A stretch of DNA of 64,000 nt from JAHEFT01 sp963700705 (GTDB lineage: Bacteria; Pseudomonadota; Gammaproteobacteria; Xanthomonadales; SZUA-36), in contig CAVOYQ010000006.1 in NCBI GenBank assembly GCA_963700705.1, positions 62,001 to 126,000 of the forward strand. The letters are read 5' to 3'. Below, piece after piece: positions 48,589-57,500 of the stretch (its first letter is position 1; the number at the start of each line of letters is the position of its first letter). The translations under genes were made by a program, and so were the position numbers. The notes under the pieces are model-generated. The model was not told the DNA's origin and searched no databases. It worked only from the letters and a program-made list of their open reading frames with translations.

Positions 48589-49566
48589 ATGAAATTCAGC
48601 GCTCACCTGGAAGATTGGGAAATGAAGCAACCGTTCCGTATTTCCGGCGCGGAGTGGCTCACCTCCCAGGGGCTTGTCGTCCAACTCGGCGAGGACGGTT
48701 TTGTCGGCCGCGGCGAAGCGCAGGGTGTGTTTTACCGGGATGAAACCGCGCAGAGTATTTTTGAGCAGGTGCACGCGGTTGCCGGTGAAATCCGCAAGGG
48801 CATCACGCGGCAGGAGTTGCAGCAATTGCTGCCGGCGGGCGGAGCGCGAAACGCCGTCGACTGCGCGCTGTGGGACCTGGAGTGCAAGAAGTCCGGCAAG
48901 ACCATCTGGCAATTGACCGGCATCGAGCCCCGACCGGTCACCACCGTGTTTACGATTGGACTGGAAAGCACGCCCGAAGCCATGGCCGCCAAGGCGGCCG
49001 CTGCGACCGACGCGCCCGTATTGAAGATCAAGCTGGACAGCCACCAGCCGTACGAGAAGCTTGCGGCGATCCGGGCCGCCCGGCCGGACGCGGAATTGGT
49101 CGTCGATGCCAACCAGGGCTGGAATTTTGAACTGCTGAAAGAAGTGATTCCGAAATGCGCCGGTCTGGACCTCGGGATGATCGAACAGCCCCTGCCCCGC
49201 GGCGGCGATGAAATGCTGGAAGGCTTTGACTCCCCGGTAACGCTGGCCGCCGATGAATCCTGCCTGGACTGCAGTGAACTGGAAACCGCCGCGCGTCGCT
49301 ACGGCATGATCAACATCAAGCTGGACAAGACCGGCGGCCTGACCGAGGCGCTCGAACTCGCGCGCATGGCTAAAGCCAGGGGCTGCAAGCTGATGGTGGG
49401 CAACATGATGGGCACCTCGCTCAGCATGGCGCCATCCTTCGTCGTCGCCCAGCTATGCGATTTCGTCGACCTGGACGGCCCGCTGCTGTTGAGATACGAC
49501 CACCCGATGGGTTTGCGCTACAACAAGGGTATCGTCGACGGGCTCATCCCCGGGTTCTGGGGCTGA
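48589..49566 (+). CDS. dgcA: Enolase-superfamily N-acetyl-D-glutamate racemase (DgcA-like) or dipeptide epimerase
   Basis: The 325-residue MLE-subgroup barrel has a capping domain (RISGAEWLTSQGLVVQLGEDGFVGRGEAQGVFYRDET) and the barrel catalytic Lys pair in PVLKIKLD and IKLDKTGG. Metal ligands are VVDANQGWNF (Asp), MIEQPLPRGGDE (Glu) and LAADESCLDC (Asp). Sequence alone would suggest dipeptide epimerase; co-occurrence with dgcN points to DgcA, which racemises N-acetyl-D-glutamate to the L form. It is 23 bp after tdh. A REP repeat follows. Confidence 0.8.
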   Translation: MKFSAHLEDWEMKQPFRISGAEWLTSQGLVVQLGEDGFVGRGEAQGVFYRDETAQSIFEQVHAVAGEIRKGITRQELQQLLPAGGARNAVDCALWDLECKKSGKTIWQLTGIEPRPVTTVFTIGLESTPEAMAAKAAAATDAPVLKIKLDSHQPYEKLAAIRAARPDAELVVDANQGWNFELLKEVIPKCAGLDLGMIEQPLPRGGDEMLEGFDSPVTLAADESCLDCSELETAARRYGMINIKLDKTGGLTEALELARMAKARGCKLMVGNMMGTSLSMAPSFVVAQLCDFVDLDGPLLLRYDHPMGLRYNKGIVDGLIPGFWG

Positions 49567-49572
49567 ACACGA

Positions 49573-49657
49573 TCGTAGGAGCGATTTCAATCGCGAATTT
49601 TTTCGGATTTATCCGCGAATATTTTCGGAATCATTCGCGATTGAAATCGCTCCTACA
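49573..49657. repeat. REP/BIME-like inverted repeat 2
   Basis: GTAGGAGCGATTTCAATCGC at 49575 pairs with GCGATTGAAATCGCTCCTAC ending at 49657. The centre holds extra internal palindrome parts (TTTCGGATTTATCCGCGAA). It lies between convergent genes. Confidence 0.88.
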
Positions 49658-49665
49658 TTCTCTTC

Positions 49666-50100
49666 CTAACCAAGCACCCTGCGCTTAGCCATCGCACTGG
49701 AGTAAAAGTACAGGAAAAACGCGATCACCCAGATAACCGCTGTGAACATGAGCGCGCCTTCACCCATGACAGAGCTATTGTCCGTGATAAAAAACGTGAA
49801 AACCGCCGTCGCGGCCATGCCGAGGATGGAGACGCCAAAAAGCCAGACGGCAAAAGCTTTACGCATCAACAGGGCCAGGGAGGCCAGCAGGGCGCCCCAC
49901 ACCGCAATTGCCCAGCCCGCGTCCGCCCAGGCCGGAAAACCATAAAAGTAATCGAGTTGCTCGGGTGTAAATTGGCTCATGTAAAAATCGAGCTTCATTT
50001 GCGTCGCGGTATAGTCAAAGGCGCCCATTGCGTTCCACAGTACTGCCAGGATGCCGACGATCCACAGATGAAAGGGTGCTTTGGTGGTTGATTGGTTCAT
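49666..50100 (-). CDS. Small multi-pass membrane protein
   Basis: The 144-residue protein has about four membrane segments: WIVGILAVLWNAMGAFDYTATQ, WAIAVWGALLASLALLM, VWLFGVSILGMAATAVFTFFI and LMFTAVIWVIAFFLYFYS. Between the first and second lies FYMSQFTPEQLDYFYGFPAWADAGWA, a pattern common in an uncharacterised membrane family. It has no obvious partner. The 5' end is flanked by REP repeat 3. Confidence 0.8.
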   Translation of the reverse strand: MNQSTTKAPFHLWIVGILAVLWNAMGAFDYTATQMKLDFYMSQFTPEQLDYFYGFPAWADAGWAIAVWGALLASLALLMRKAFAVWLFGVSILGMAATAVFTFFITDNSSVMGEGALMFTAVIWVIAFFLYFYSSAMAKRRVLG

Positions 50101-50158
50101 TGGGTGATCTCCTCGTTTTGCATACTTAGACTAGCAGTGATTGGTGGTTTTTGCCCGG

Positions 50159-50290
50159 GCGTAGGAGCGATTTCAATCGCGAAAGCTCTCTTATGAAAAC
50201 CAATCGCGAACGCACGACGGCACTCCAACAGGTCTTCTTTGCCTGCGGCAAAACCGGCCTGTCTCCGTCGCCTGTGCTAATTCGCTCCTA
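50159..50290. repeat. REP-like repeat 3 (split arms)
   Basis: GTAGGAGCGATTTCAATCGC at 50160-50179 and an inverted arm AATTCGCTCCTAC at 50278-50290 are ~100 bases apart. The right arm supplies the TAG stop of the Lrp-family gene. Confidence 0.8.
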
Positions 50291-50761
50291 CAATTTATCC
50301 AGAAAAGCCGGCAGTTCCGGGCAGCTGACGTGCTCGAAGATCAACTCGGTCTCGATATGCGAAACTTCCTCGCGCGACGTGAAGGCCGTCATCGCGAGAT
50401 CCCTCAGGTGTTCCGAGTCCCGGGTCCAGACGTGGGCCAGGAAATCGATCGGGCCGGCCACGTGGTACAACTGCACGACTTCGGGCAGTTCCAGCGCATG
50501 CCGGCGAAACGCTTCCACGTCGGGTTTGAAATGCCGTTTCAGACGAACTGAAATCATGGCCTGCAATCCGACACCGAGCGCGGCGGGATTGACCTCGGCC
50601 TTGAACCCGGTCAGCACCCCGGACTGTTGCAGCAGGCGCGTTCTCACCAGGCAGGTCGACGGCGCCAGCCCTACCTGCTCCGCCAGTTCCTTGTTCGAAA
50701 GCCGAGCATTATTCCGCAACAGGCGGATTATCCTGTAATCGATTCGGTCCAGTGTCTTCAC
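50288..50761 (-). CDS. Lrp/AsnC-family transcriptional regulator
   Basis: This protein of ~157 residues has a helix-turn-helix domain at its N-terminus (LDRIDYRIIRLLRNNARLSNKELAEQVGLAPSTCLVRTRLLQQSGVLTGF) and a RAM effector domain (VQLYHVAGPIDFLAHVWTRDSEHLRDLAMTAF). GTG 50761 has GGGTGG upstream and matches the usual family start; ATG 50791 or 50809 would add 10-16 residues. It is divergent from the methionine gamma-lyase-like gene, the same arrangement as mdeR-mdeA of Pseudomonas, so it probably activates that gene in response to an amino acid. The stop codon lies in REP repeat 3. Confidence 0.9.
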   Translation of the reverse strand: MKTLDRIDYRIIRLLRNNARLSNKELAEQVGLAPSTCLVRTRLLQQSGVLTGFKAEVNPAALGVGLQAMISVRLKRHFKPDVEAFRRHALELPEVVQLYHVAGPIDFLAHVWTRDSEHLRDLAMTAFTSREEVSHIETELIFEHVSCPELPAFLDKL

Positions 50762-50872
50762 GATCCACCCATTTCGAATATTATTTGTCATTGATCTATT
50801 GATAGACACTATATTCTATTATTTACTCTCCTGACAGAATTTATCTCGTGAAAAGCGATAAGGGACGGAACC
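50762..50872. promoter_or_regulatory. Divergent Lrp-type control region
   Basis: The 111-base AT-rich interval between the regulator and the lyase gene has partially symmetric AT tracts (TATTGATAGACAC, TATTCTATTATTTAC), as expected for Lrp-family sites. No consensus can be checked by eye. Confidence 0.4.
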
Positions 50873-52186
50873 ATGAAAAGCAGCCGCAACGTGATCAAAC
50901 ATCCCAAAGCGAAAAACCCGGTGGAAACCCTGGCCAATATTCGCCACGAATTCGGTGAACACGGCGGGGTCAACATGTCGATCGAGGCCAGCACAACCTT
51001 TACAGCGATGCACCCGGACATCCTCACCGACATGTTTCACGGTGAAAAAGGACCGGACCAGGGAGGCTGTTACCTGTACGGGCGGCATTTCAACCCGACT
51101 GTTTACAGCCTGTCGCGCCAACTGGCCGCACTGGAAGGCACCGAATCCGCGTATTGCACGGCCAGCGGCATGGCCGCCATTTCAGCCACGCTGATCCAGT
51201 TGTGTAAATCCGGTGACCACATCGTGTCCGCCAATACCGTTTACGGCGGTACTTACGCGTTGATGCACGACTTTCTGCCGGTCAAAAACGGCATTACCAC
51301 GACCCTGGTTGATATCACCGACCTCGAGGCTGTCGAAGCGGCCATCCGGGAGAACACGCGGGTTTTGTACGCTGAAAGCATAGCCAACCCGACGCTGCGG
51401 GTTGCCAACATTCCCGCTCTGAGCGAGATCGCTCATCGCCATGGACTGAAACTGGTGATCGACAACACTTTCAGCCCGTTGATCCTCAGCCCGAAACAGC
51501 TCGGGGCGGACATCGTCGTGCACAGCATGACCAAGTTTATCGGCGGCGCATCGGACCACATTGCTGGCGCGATCTGCGCGGACAAGGATTTCATCCTGCA
51601 ATTGATGGACCTGCACACCGGCGCGCTGATGCTGCTGGGTCCGACCATGGACCCGCAGGTTGCTTACGATATCAGCCTCAGGATCCCACACCTGTCGCTG
51701 CGCATGGCCGAACACGGCAAGCGGGCACAACTGTTTGCAGACCGGCTCAAAGCCCTGGGGCTGAAAGTGAGCTACCCGGGTCTGCCGGAACATCCGGATC
51801 ACGAACTGCTCGGCAGCCTGCACTGCCCGGATTACGGCTACGGCGGCATCCTGGCGCTGGACATGGGCACCGAGGAAATGGCTAACCGCCTGATGGACAT
51901 GCTGCAGAACGATTACCACTTCGGTTACATGGCCGTCAGCCTGGGTTACTTCGATACGCTGATGTCCTGCTCCGGCAGCACCACCTCCAGCGAGATGACC
52001 GAAGAAGACAAGTCAGCGGCCGGTATCTCCCCGGGCCTGTTGCGGATGTCGCTGGGTTACACCGGCACCACCGAGCAACGGTGGAACCAGTTGTTGAAAG
52101 CGCTGGAGCGACAGGGCGTCGTAGGAGCGGATTCATCCGCGAAAAAGAGAGACAATTCCGCTCCCAAACACAGCATTCGCGAATAA
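50873..52186 (+). CDS. Methionine gamma-lyase / cystathionine gamma-synthase family PLP enzyme
   Basis: The 437-residue trans-sulfuration enzyme has YGRHFNPTVYSLSRQLAALEGTESAYCTASGMAAIS. The cofactor Asp is in LVIDNTFSPLIL, and the PLP Lys in VVHSMTKFIGGASDHIAGAI. TGALMLLGPTMDP and the C-terminal LLRMSLGYTGTTEQRWNQLLKAL complete the fold. A divergent Lrp regulator favours a catabolic methionine gamma-lyase. The last ~20 residues (VVGADSSAKKRDNSAPKHSIRE) are encoded by a REP repeat, so the native end is probably near LERQG. ATG 50873 has AAGGGA upstream. Confidence 0.87.
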   Translation: MKSSRNVIKHPKAKNPVETLANIRHEFGEHGGVNMSIEASTTFTAMHPDILTDMFHGEKGPDQGGCYLYGRHFNPTVYSLSRQLAALEGTESAYCTASGMAAISATLIQLCKSGDHIVSANTVYGGTYALMHDFLPVKNGITTTLVDITDLEAVEAAIRENTRVLYAESIANPTLRVANIPALSEIAHRHGLKLVIDNTFSPLILSPKQLGADIVVHSMTKFIGGASDHIAGAICADKDFILQLMDLHTGALMLLGPTMDPQVAYDISLRIPHLSLRMAEHGKRAQLFADRLKALGLKVSYPGLPEHPDHELLGSLHCPDYGYGGILALDMGTEEMANRLMDMLQNDYHFGYMAVSLGYFDTLMSCSGSTTSSEMTEEDKSAAGISPGLLRMSLGYTGTTEQRWNQLLKALERQGVVGADSSAKKRDNSAPKHSIRE

Positions 52187-52199
52187 ATTCGCTCTTACA
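52119..52199. repeat. REP/BIME-like repeat 4
   Basis: GTAGGAGCGGATTCATCCGC at 52121 is followed by internal fragments and an inverted arm ATTCGCGAATAAATTCGCTC ending near 52196. It is translated as the C-terminal tail of the lyase. Confidence 0.8.
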
Positions 52200-52208
52200 A
52201 AATCCAAC

Positions 52209-52242
52209 AAAAAAGGCGCCGCACGGGGGGGTGTGCGGCGCC
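52209..52242 (-). terminator. Terminator of sRNA L
   Basis: Perfect 10-bp stem with an 8-base C-rich loop, followed on the minus strand by six T. Confidence 0.9.
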
Positions 52243-52338
52243 CGGCCGTGACCAGCGTTCCGGGGTCTCCAGATTGCTGGTTGCGAGGAGATCGGTTCCC
52301 CTCCGGCTTACAAACTTTGCGCCCTGTGGCGAGTGTAT
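52209..52338 (-). ncRNA. Candidate small RNA L (C-rich sibling sRNA)
   Basis: No protein gene lies on this strand for over 1 kb. The minus strand from ~52338 carries a C-rich motif ATCTCCTCGCA (52292-52282). A hairpin ACCAGC/GCTGGT follows (arms 52281-52276 and 52256-52251). It ends in a strong terminator, stem GGCGCCGCAC/GTGCGGCGCC and six T (52242-52209). Sibling R at 52597-52760 has the same motif order with a compensatory hairpin change. The predicted start follows a TATTTA -10 (52350-52345) and a four-hexamer activator array. No named RNA family fits; the C-rich loops recall SD-pairing sRNAs such as sX13. Confidence 0.6.
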
Positions 52339-52344
52339 AGCGTA

Positions 52345-52400
52345 TAAATAGCACAGGCGGGCTTAAGACATCCTGAAGCCCGTTTTAAGCCTCTATTAAG
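52345..52400 (-). promoter_or_regulatory. Four-hexamer activator array and promoter P1 (sRNA L)
   Basis: On the minus strand CTTAAT-N5-CTTAAA-N5-CTTCAG-N5-CTTAAG spans 52400-52362 with exact 11-bp periodicity. Eleven bases later comes an extended -10, TGC-TATTTA (52350-52345). The last hexamer occupies the -35 position, as in PhoP- or PhoB-activated class II promoters. Confidence 0.75.
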
Positions 52401-52534
52401 ATCACTTTTAGAAAAAAGTCGCCACATGAGGGCATGATTCCTGGCTGGGCAACCACCGATTCCAGAATTCTGACCATTGTTTGTGAGTGGTTTATAAGCC
52501 ACTGTTTATATGTGCTTTTTATCTTGTCACAAAA

Positions 52535-52590
52535 CTTAACAATAACTTAAACGCACCTTCAGGCCGCTTTAAGTATGGCTGTGCTATCAA
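52535..52590 (+). promoter_or_regulatory. Four-hexamer activator array and promoter P2 (sRNA R)
   Basis: CTTAAC-N5-CTTAAA-N5-CTTCAG-N5-TTTAAG at 52535-52573 is followed 11 bases later by the extended -10 TGC-TATCAA (52585-52590). It is the mirror image of P1 across an AT-rich centre (52401-52534) in which I see no gene. Confidence 0.77.
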
Positions 52591-52596
52591 TTGACC

Positions 52597-52760
52597 ATGG
52601 GGGGTCGGACTCGGGGTGGGTCGGACCGCCTTATATTGGCAGAGACTGTCAGTGGCGCTTCGCGCGATCCCTGAAATTGGTCTCCTCGCAGTCAGCCATG
52701 TTCCATCACGGGCAGCTGACCCCGGTGCGGCGCCGCACACCCCCGTGCGGCGCCGTTTTT
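52597..52760 (+). ncRNA. Candidate small RNA R (C-rich sibling sRNA)
   Basis: This is the plus-strand sibling of sRNA L. GTCTCCTCGCA (52680-52690) is followed by hairpin GTCAGC/GCTGAC (52691-52696 and 52715-52720). That replaces the ACCAGC/GCTGGT of L with paired changes. The same terminator stem GGCGCCGCAC/GTGCGGCGCC follows at 52729-52754, with a T run to 52760. The predicted start is ~7 bases after TATCAA. All following genes lie on the opposite strand, so this is not a leader. A G-rich tandem (GGGTCGGACtC ... GGGTCGGACC) near its 5' end is absent from L. Confidence 0.6.
52729..52760 (+). terminator. Terminator of sRNA R
   Basis: Perfect 10-bp stem with an ACCCCC loop, then G and five T on the plus strand. 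Confidence 0.9.
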
Positions 52761-52820
52761 CTTCCAGGTCGGATCCATTCCCAACCCCGGAAGTACACAG
52801 GGTACATACATCCCGATAGT

Positions 52821-52855
52821 AAAAAAGCGGCGGGGCTCCGGAGAGCCCCGCCTTT
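52821..52855 (-). terminator. Terminator of the secreted-protein operon
   Basis: Read on the minus strand, GGCGGGGCTC/GAGCCCCGCC with a short loop is followed by GC and six T. It lies 42 bases after the stop at 52897 and could also act on the plus strand. Confidence 0.85.
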
Positions 52856-52896
52856 CTGCAAGTTGGAAAAAGAAAGCCGAAAACCAGCCAGGGTTA

Positions 52897-54466
52897 CTAC
52901 TCCTTTATAAACTCCAAATCGTCGTAGGGATAGTTGGTAACGAGCCAGGCTTCACCCCCACCTTCCGGGTTGGTGCCCCAGCCGACAATCCTGGCAGATG
53001 GGCCATTGTCGCCAGCGTTGATAACATCGCTGAGAGCGACGCCCGTTCCTTCGTTGAGGATCCAGGCAGATCCCATCGAGGACGCTTCGGCTGCCCCGGT
53101 CTTGATCAGGATCTTTTCCAGGTCGTACATGTAGCCGATGTATTCATTTTCCCCACCGTCGGGCAGGGTATAGGGCCCATCGGGCTCAAGCACGGGGTTG
53201 CCGGTCCAGACAAAGGCTTCCGAGGGATAGAGAATACTCTGGCTGGTTCCCACGACCATCAAGTCGCCGGCTGTCGATCCGGGCCGGTAGACGATGCCGG
53301 TGGCCACGCTGTTGTACTTCCTCTTGGAGAGCCCGCCCAGCCCCTTCACCACCCAGGTTTCGACGACGTCAGTGGTGGCGGGATCATCGCCCTGGAACCA
53401 GATGCAGGCCTGGGGACCCTTGGGGCTGTCGCTGCGGCCGGCGACGTAGATGGCGACTACTTCTCCATTCTCATCGGCTACTGTGGTCATGGCATAAGCT
53501 TCAGCGAACTTGCCGCCGGGAATCGTCGGCAGGATCGTGCTCGTCAGGATCGCGACGTCCTTGCCGGTTTCCGGATCTACCTCAGTGCCTTCGAAGGTCG
53601 TGACGAAGGCCTTGTTTCCAGTCCTGGTGCTCCCGTAACCGGCGATGATCATTCCATCCGCGGACACCGCCTCCGCCGAGCTGGTTTGAAGGGTCTGTCC
53701 ATCCTCGGTGTCGGTTGCTTCTGTGATGGTGAGCTGAACCGGAATCGGCACGAGCGTCTCAGGGTCGACAATCCCCGTGTCGGCGCGGAATGCCACCGGA
53801 CCGGTTTTGACATTGCCGGTGCCTATGAGGATGAACCCGTCAGCCGACACGTCATTCACCGCCATGTCGGAAATGCCGCCGCCGAAGTCCGGGATGGCCA
53901 CATAGTTTAATGGGTCCTCATCCGTCGCTTCGGGATCAAGCCAAAACAGCCACTCTGCAGCGTAGGAGACCGTTCCCTTGGTCAGCGTCCCAGCCGGCAG
54001 GGATCCGCACCAGTCGAAATTGTCGGTCGAACTGGCATCCTCAGGGTCTACCTTGCTATAAGGGCAGTCTGCAATGGGTTCGAGATTGTCATCCAGCATA
54101 TCCGAGGCCGCAAACGCTGCCTCACCGCCGATCCCTTCCTGGACCTGCAACTCGTTGTACAGCGGTGCAACACCGTCGCCGGTGGAGATAGCCCAGTCGA
54201 TATCCATCCGCCAGGCCTTGATGAAGTCCACCACTACGGTTGATCCAACGGCTACCTTGCCGTCGCGGGAGATGCCCAGGGCCATGCTCATGTCGTGCGG
54301 GCCGTCCATGTGCCCGAGACGCCAGAAGTAGTAACCGTCAATGGGTGTATCCACCGGATCCGGGTCCGGCGGTGGTTGCTTGTCTCTCTTCGCCCACACG
54401 GGGCCGGCGCCTAACAGCAGGAGCGCGCAGAGCTCCTGCAATCAGAATAATGCTACGTTGTTTCAT
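52897..54466 (-). CDS. Secreted repeat (HAF-like propeller) protein, one frameshift
   Basis: ATG 54466 has AGGAGGT upstream and begins MKQRSIILIAG. A frame change near 54435 joins it to the signal-peptide core LCALLLLGAGPVWAKRDKQPPPDPDP. The mature ~500 residues contain repeated segments in which a Ser-Ala-Asp-Gly turn is followed by a strand: ALGISRDGKVAVGS, VNDVSADGFILIGTG, AEAVSADGMIIAGYGS, ATGIVYRPGSTAGDLMVVGTS, also FVWTGN and ACIWFQG. These resemble extracellular HAF-type repeats that fold as a beta-propeller. It is the second gene of the P3 operon, 41 bp after the large secreted protein. Function unknown. Confidence 0.78.
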
Positions 54467-54507
54467 GATAACCTCCTGGCGCTTCTCTACGAAGCGCCTC
54501 AATCGTC

Positions 54508-57500
54508 CTAGTTCTCTCGATAGTCCACTCTGCGGAACATGATGTCGCTGCCGCCATCACCCTCTTCCAGCCAGATGCCGTACATCCGCGAGCCGTCGGG
54601 GGTCTGCTTCGAGCTGGGCCGCACCCTGCTCGGGCTCGTCCTTGGCCAGCGTGTTCCAGCCCTCTTCCGGCTTGCCGTTGCCGTCCTGCGGGGTGATGAT
54701 CACGCTCTCGTAGCGTTGTCCCTTGTCCATGGTGCGGCCGTAGAAGATATCCAGCGGCTCTTCGGATAAACCAGCGTCGTCTGGCTCCCGGTTCTGGTTA
54801 AGTTCCAGTCCGTAGGCCACCTGGTACACGCTCGTGTCCTGCACGTCTTCCGGGTAATTGAATTCACTCGCAATGGTCCCCGGTGTCTTGACCAGCCGCG
54901 GCTCCATCACGCTGGTGCGGTTGTTGCGCAGGTTGGAGACGTTGCGCGGCGGCTCGGCGGCACCGGGCGCGTACACCGTGGTGACCACCTCGTCGTCCCA
55001 GCTCACGGTCTCGCGTGTCCTCGTCTATCAATCGGAACCCTGAAGACCACGTTGTGCTCGATGGGGTCGGAATCCTTGGGATCGGTCGTCCACGACTGCC
55101 CGCCGTTGAAGGAGCGCCGGATGTAGAAATCGTACTTGTCGTTCGCCTTGCGGCCCCAGTTGGGCGTCCAGCTGTAGCCGATCAGCAGATCGTCGCCGTT
55201 GAGGGCGCCGCGGTGGGCGATGGCGTCCGTGTGGGGGTTTTTCGCTGACGAGTCGTCCAGATTTTCAGGTTCCCATTTCCACCGGAGCATCTTTTCGGGC
55301 TTCGTCACCGATCGAACGGATCCTGCCACATCACCATGGCGAGTCACGCTGCTGAGGTTCTGGGCACCGTGGATAAATCTACCAAAGACGAACGCGATTC
55401 ACGACAGGACCTTTGAAGGCATAGGGGTTGCCCTATGACGGGGCGACCATGCGCCGCATGAAGATGTCGGCCGGCTTGCCGCTGCCTTCCGCACCCTGGC
55501 GATAGAGCGCCACCAGCACCGTCTTCGAGGCCCCGGCCTTGGACTTGGGCTGGGTCATAAAGCGAATCCGGCGTGCGTTCTCATACGCCAGCACTTGCTT
55601 GCCCTCCCAGTCGAGGAATTCAGATTGCCGTCCTCGTTCACCAGGTAAACCGGGTTACCGGCCGCGTCGGTTTCGGGCAGGTTGATGATGCCCCCGCTGC
55701 CAACCGCTTCCGCGGGTTCGGCGAAGTCGAAGCTGTGGTAGATGACGTTCTTGCCCATGTCCGGCTTGTACCGGTCTTCGTCGGTATCGACTCGTCGCAC
55801 GACTTCCTCGTCGCCGCAGCCTTCCTCGTCTTCCGGCGGCGAGCCTACGCCCTTGCTTTCCTCGTAGCCGATGATGGCCCAGGCGCTCTTGGTGCCGTCT
55901 GTCTTCATGTAGGGCTGCAGGAAGATGTTGGGCCGGGAAGCGCCGGTATTGCCGTCGAGCAGGCGGCCGTCGGCCGTCACGCAGACGTTGTGGATTTCAC
56001 CATTGGGGTTGGCTTTCTCCACGGTGTAGCTGCACAGCGGGTTGGAGCCCAGTCATCCTGCGTCGTACGTCGAGCGTGCCGCAGTAGCGGTGAGTGCCTT
56101 CGCCTTCCTCGTCATGATCACCGTCACCATCATCCTCTCCGCTGCCCCCTCGGCGGCAATATTCTCCAGGCTGCAGACTTCGTTGTCGGAGATGCTTCAC
56201 CGGCAGGGACATCGGCACCAGGGCCTTGACACGCGTGGCGAGCCAGCTCGGTATCCAGGTCCACGAAGTCGATGTCGCCATGCCCATCAGCGGGATAATC
56301 GGAGTCGATCGGGCGAAATCGCTCTGGTGATGTAGCTGTACCAAATGTCGGTCTTGCTGTGCGTGTTGGCGCCGCTCCAGCCGTCGCCGGGGCCGTCACC
56401 TTCACCCGGCATCAGTCCCTTGGGGTCTTCCTGCCAGACGATCGCGAATGCCACGTCCTCGCCCGCCCCGGCAAACAGCTGGGCGGCGTCACGACGCCCC
56501 GAGGTCACCCGCTCGGGTTTGTACCACTGGATGTCGCCGGTCGGGCTCAATCACGCCCCGTGATGTCCAGACGCAGCTGTAGGGGACCTCGCCCTTTTCG
56601 GGGCTAATCCTCGTAGATCACCGAACGCTGCGGACCGCCGACTCCGAACAGGTCGTCCTGCCAGTAGGCGTCGTCGCCCGGGTAGTCGCTCGTGCACACC
56701 TCATCCATCTCGTCAGGGTTGCCAGTGCAGTACACGGCGCAGCCCGTCTCCGGAGTTTCGACGAATTCGGTTTCGGGATCGTCGCAGAGGTTGATCGCGT
56801 ACCCCGGCCGCCCGCCGCGGCAGTACTTGTCGGTCCAGGCCACGAAGATCATATCGTCCTTGACCTGAAGCATCGGTTTCTCGGAGTTGCCGGGATGACC
56901 GAGCAGTGAAGACTTATCGGCTGTCCTGGAGACATTCCTGCGCTTCCAGGTGTCGCCGTCATCACGCGAGATGGCCACGAACACATCGGACGCACCGGTG
57001 CCTTCGATTTCGTCCAGGTAGGCCACGACGATGGGTTTAGCCACGTCCCGGGTTTCGAGCACGTCGCCGTCCGCATCGTAGTAGACCACCTCGGTCTCAA
57101 ATCCGTCCGAAGTCATGGCCGGCACGTAGACCGGCATGATATCGATCTTGGCCTTGTCGCTCTTCATGCCAGGCGTCTTGGAAACATTTCTTTTCATCAG
57201 GTTGCCGGCCTGCATCCCGGAGTTGAGATTCGCCAGGGCCTCTTCATAGGAAACGGCGGTCAGAAGCCCCCCGCAGGCACCCACCGTGGCGTTGATCAAG
57301 CGCTCGACGGCGGCGTCATCATCGAAGAAGTCACCCGTCACCTCACGGTCAGTAGGACCATACTCGGGCAAAGCGAGTTCGAGGCAGGCGATCGCTGGTT
57401 CGGTAATGTTGATCGCACCGCGGTCGTTCACGCTGTCCGTATCGAGGCTCTGCAGCAGTCTGGCCACATTGACGACCTGGTTGTCGTCCATGTCAGCCCC

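Noticed and set aside
52251..52340. GEMM-like c-di-GMP riboswitch in the L element (CACAGGGCGCAAAG and AGCCGG phrases)
   Set aside because: The order and spacing of the P1 and P2 helices of GEMM-I are not met, no gene lies downstream on that strand, and the sibling R lacks the phrases.
52616..52819. Open reading frame over sRNA R
   Set aside because: It runs through the terminator hairpin, has no ribosome-binding site and its composition is explained by the RNA structure.
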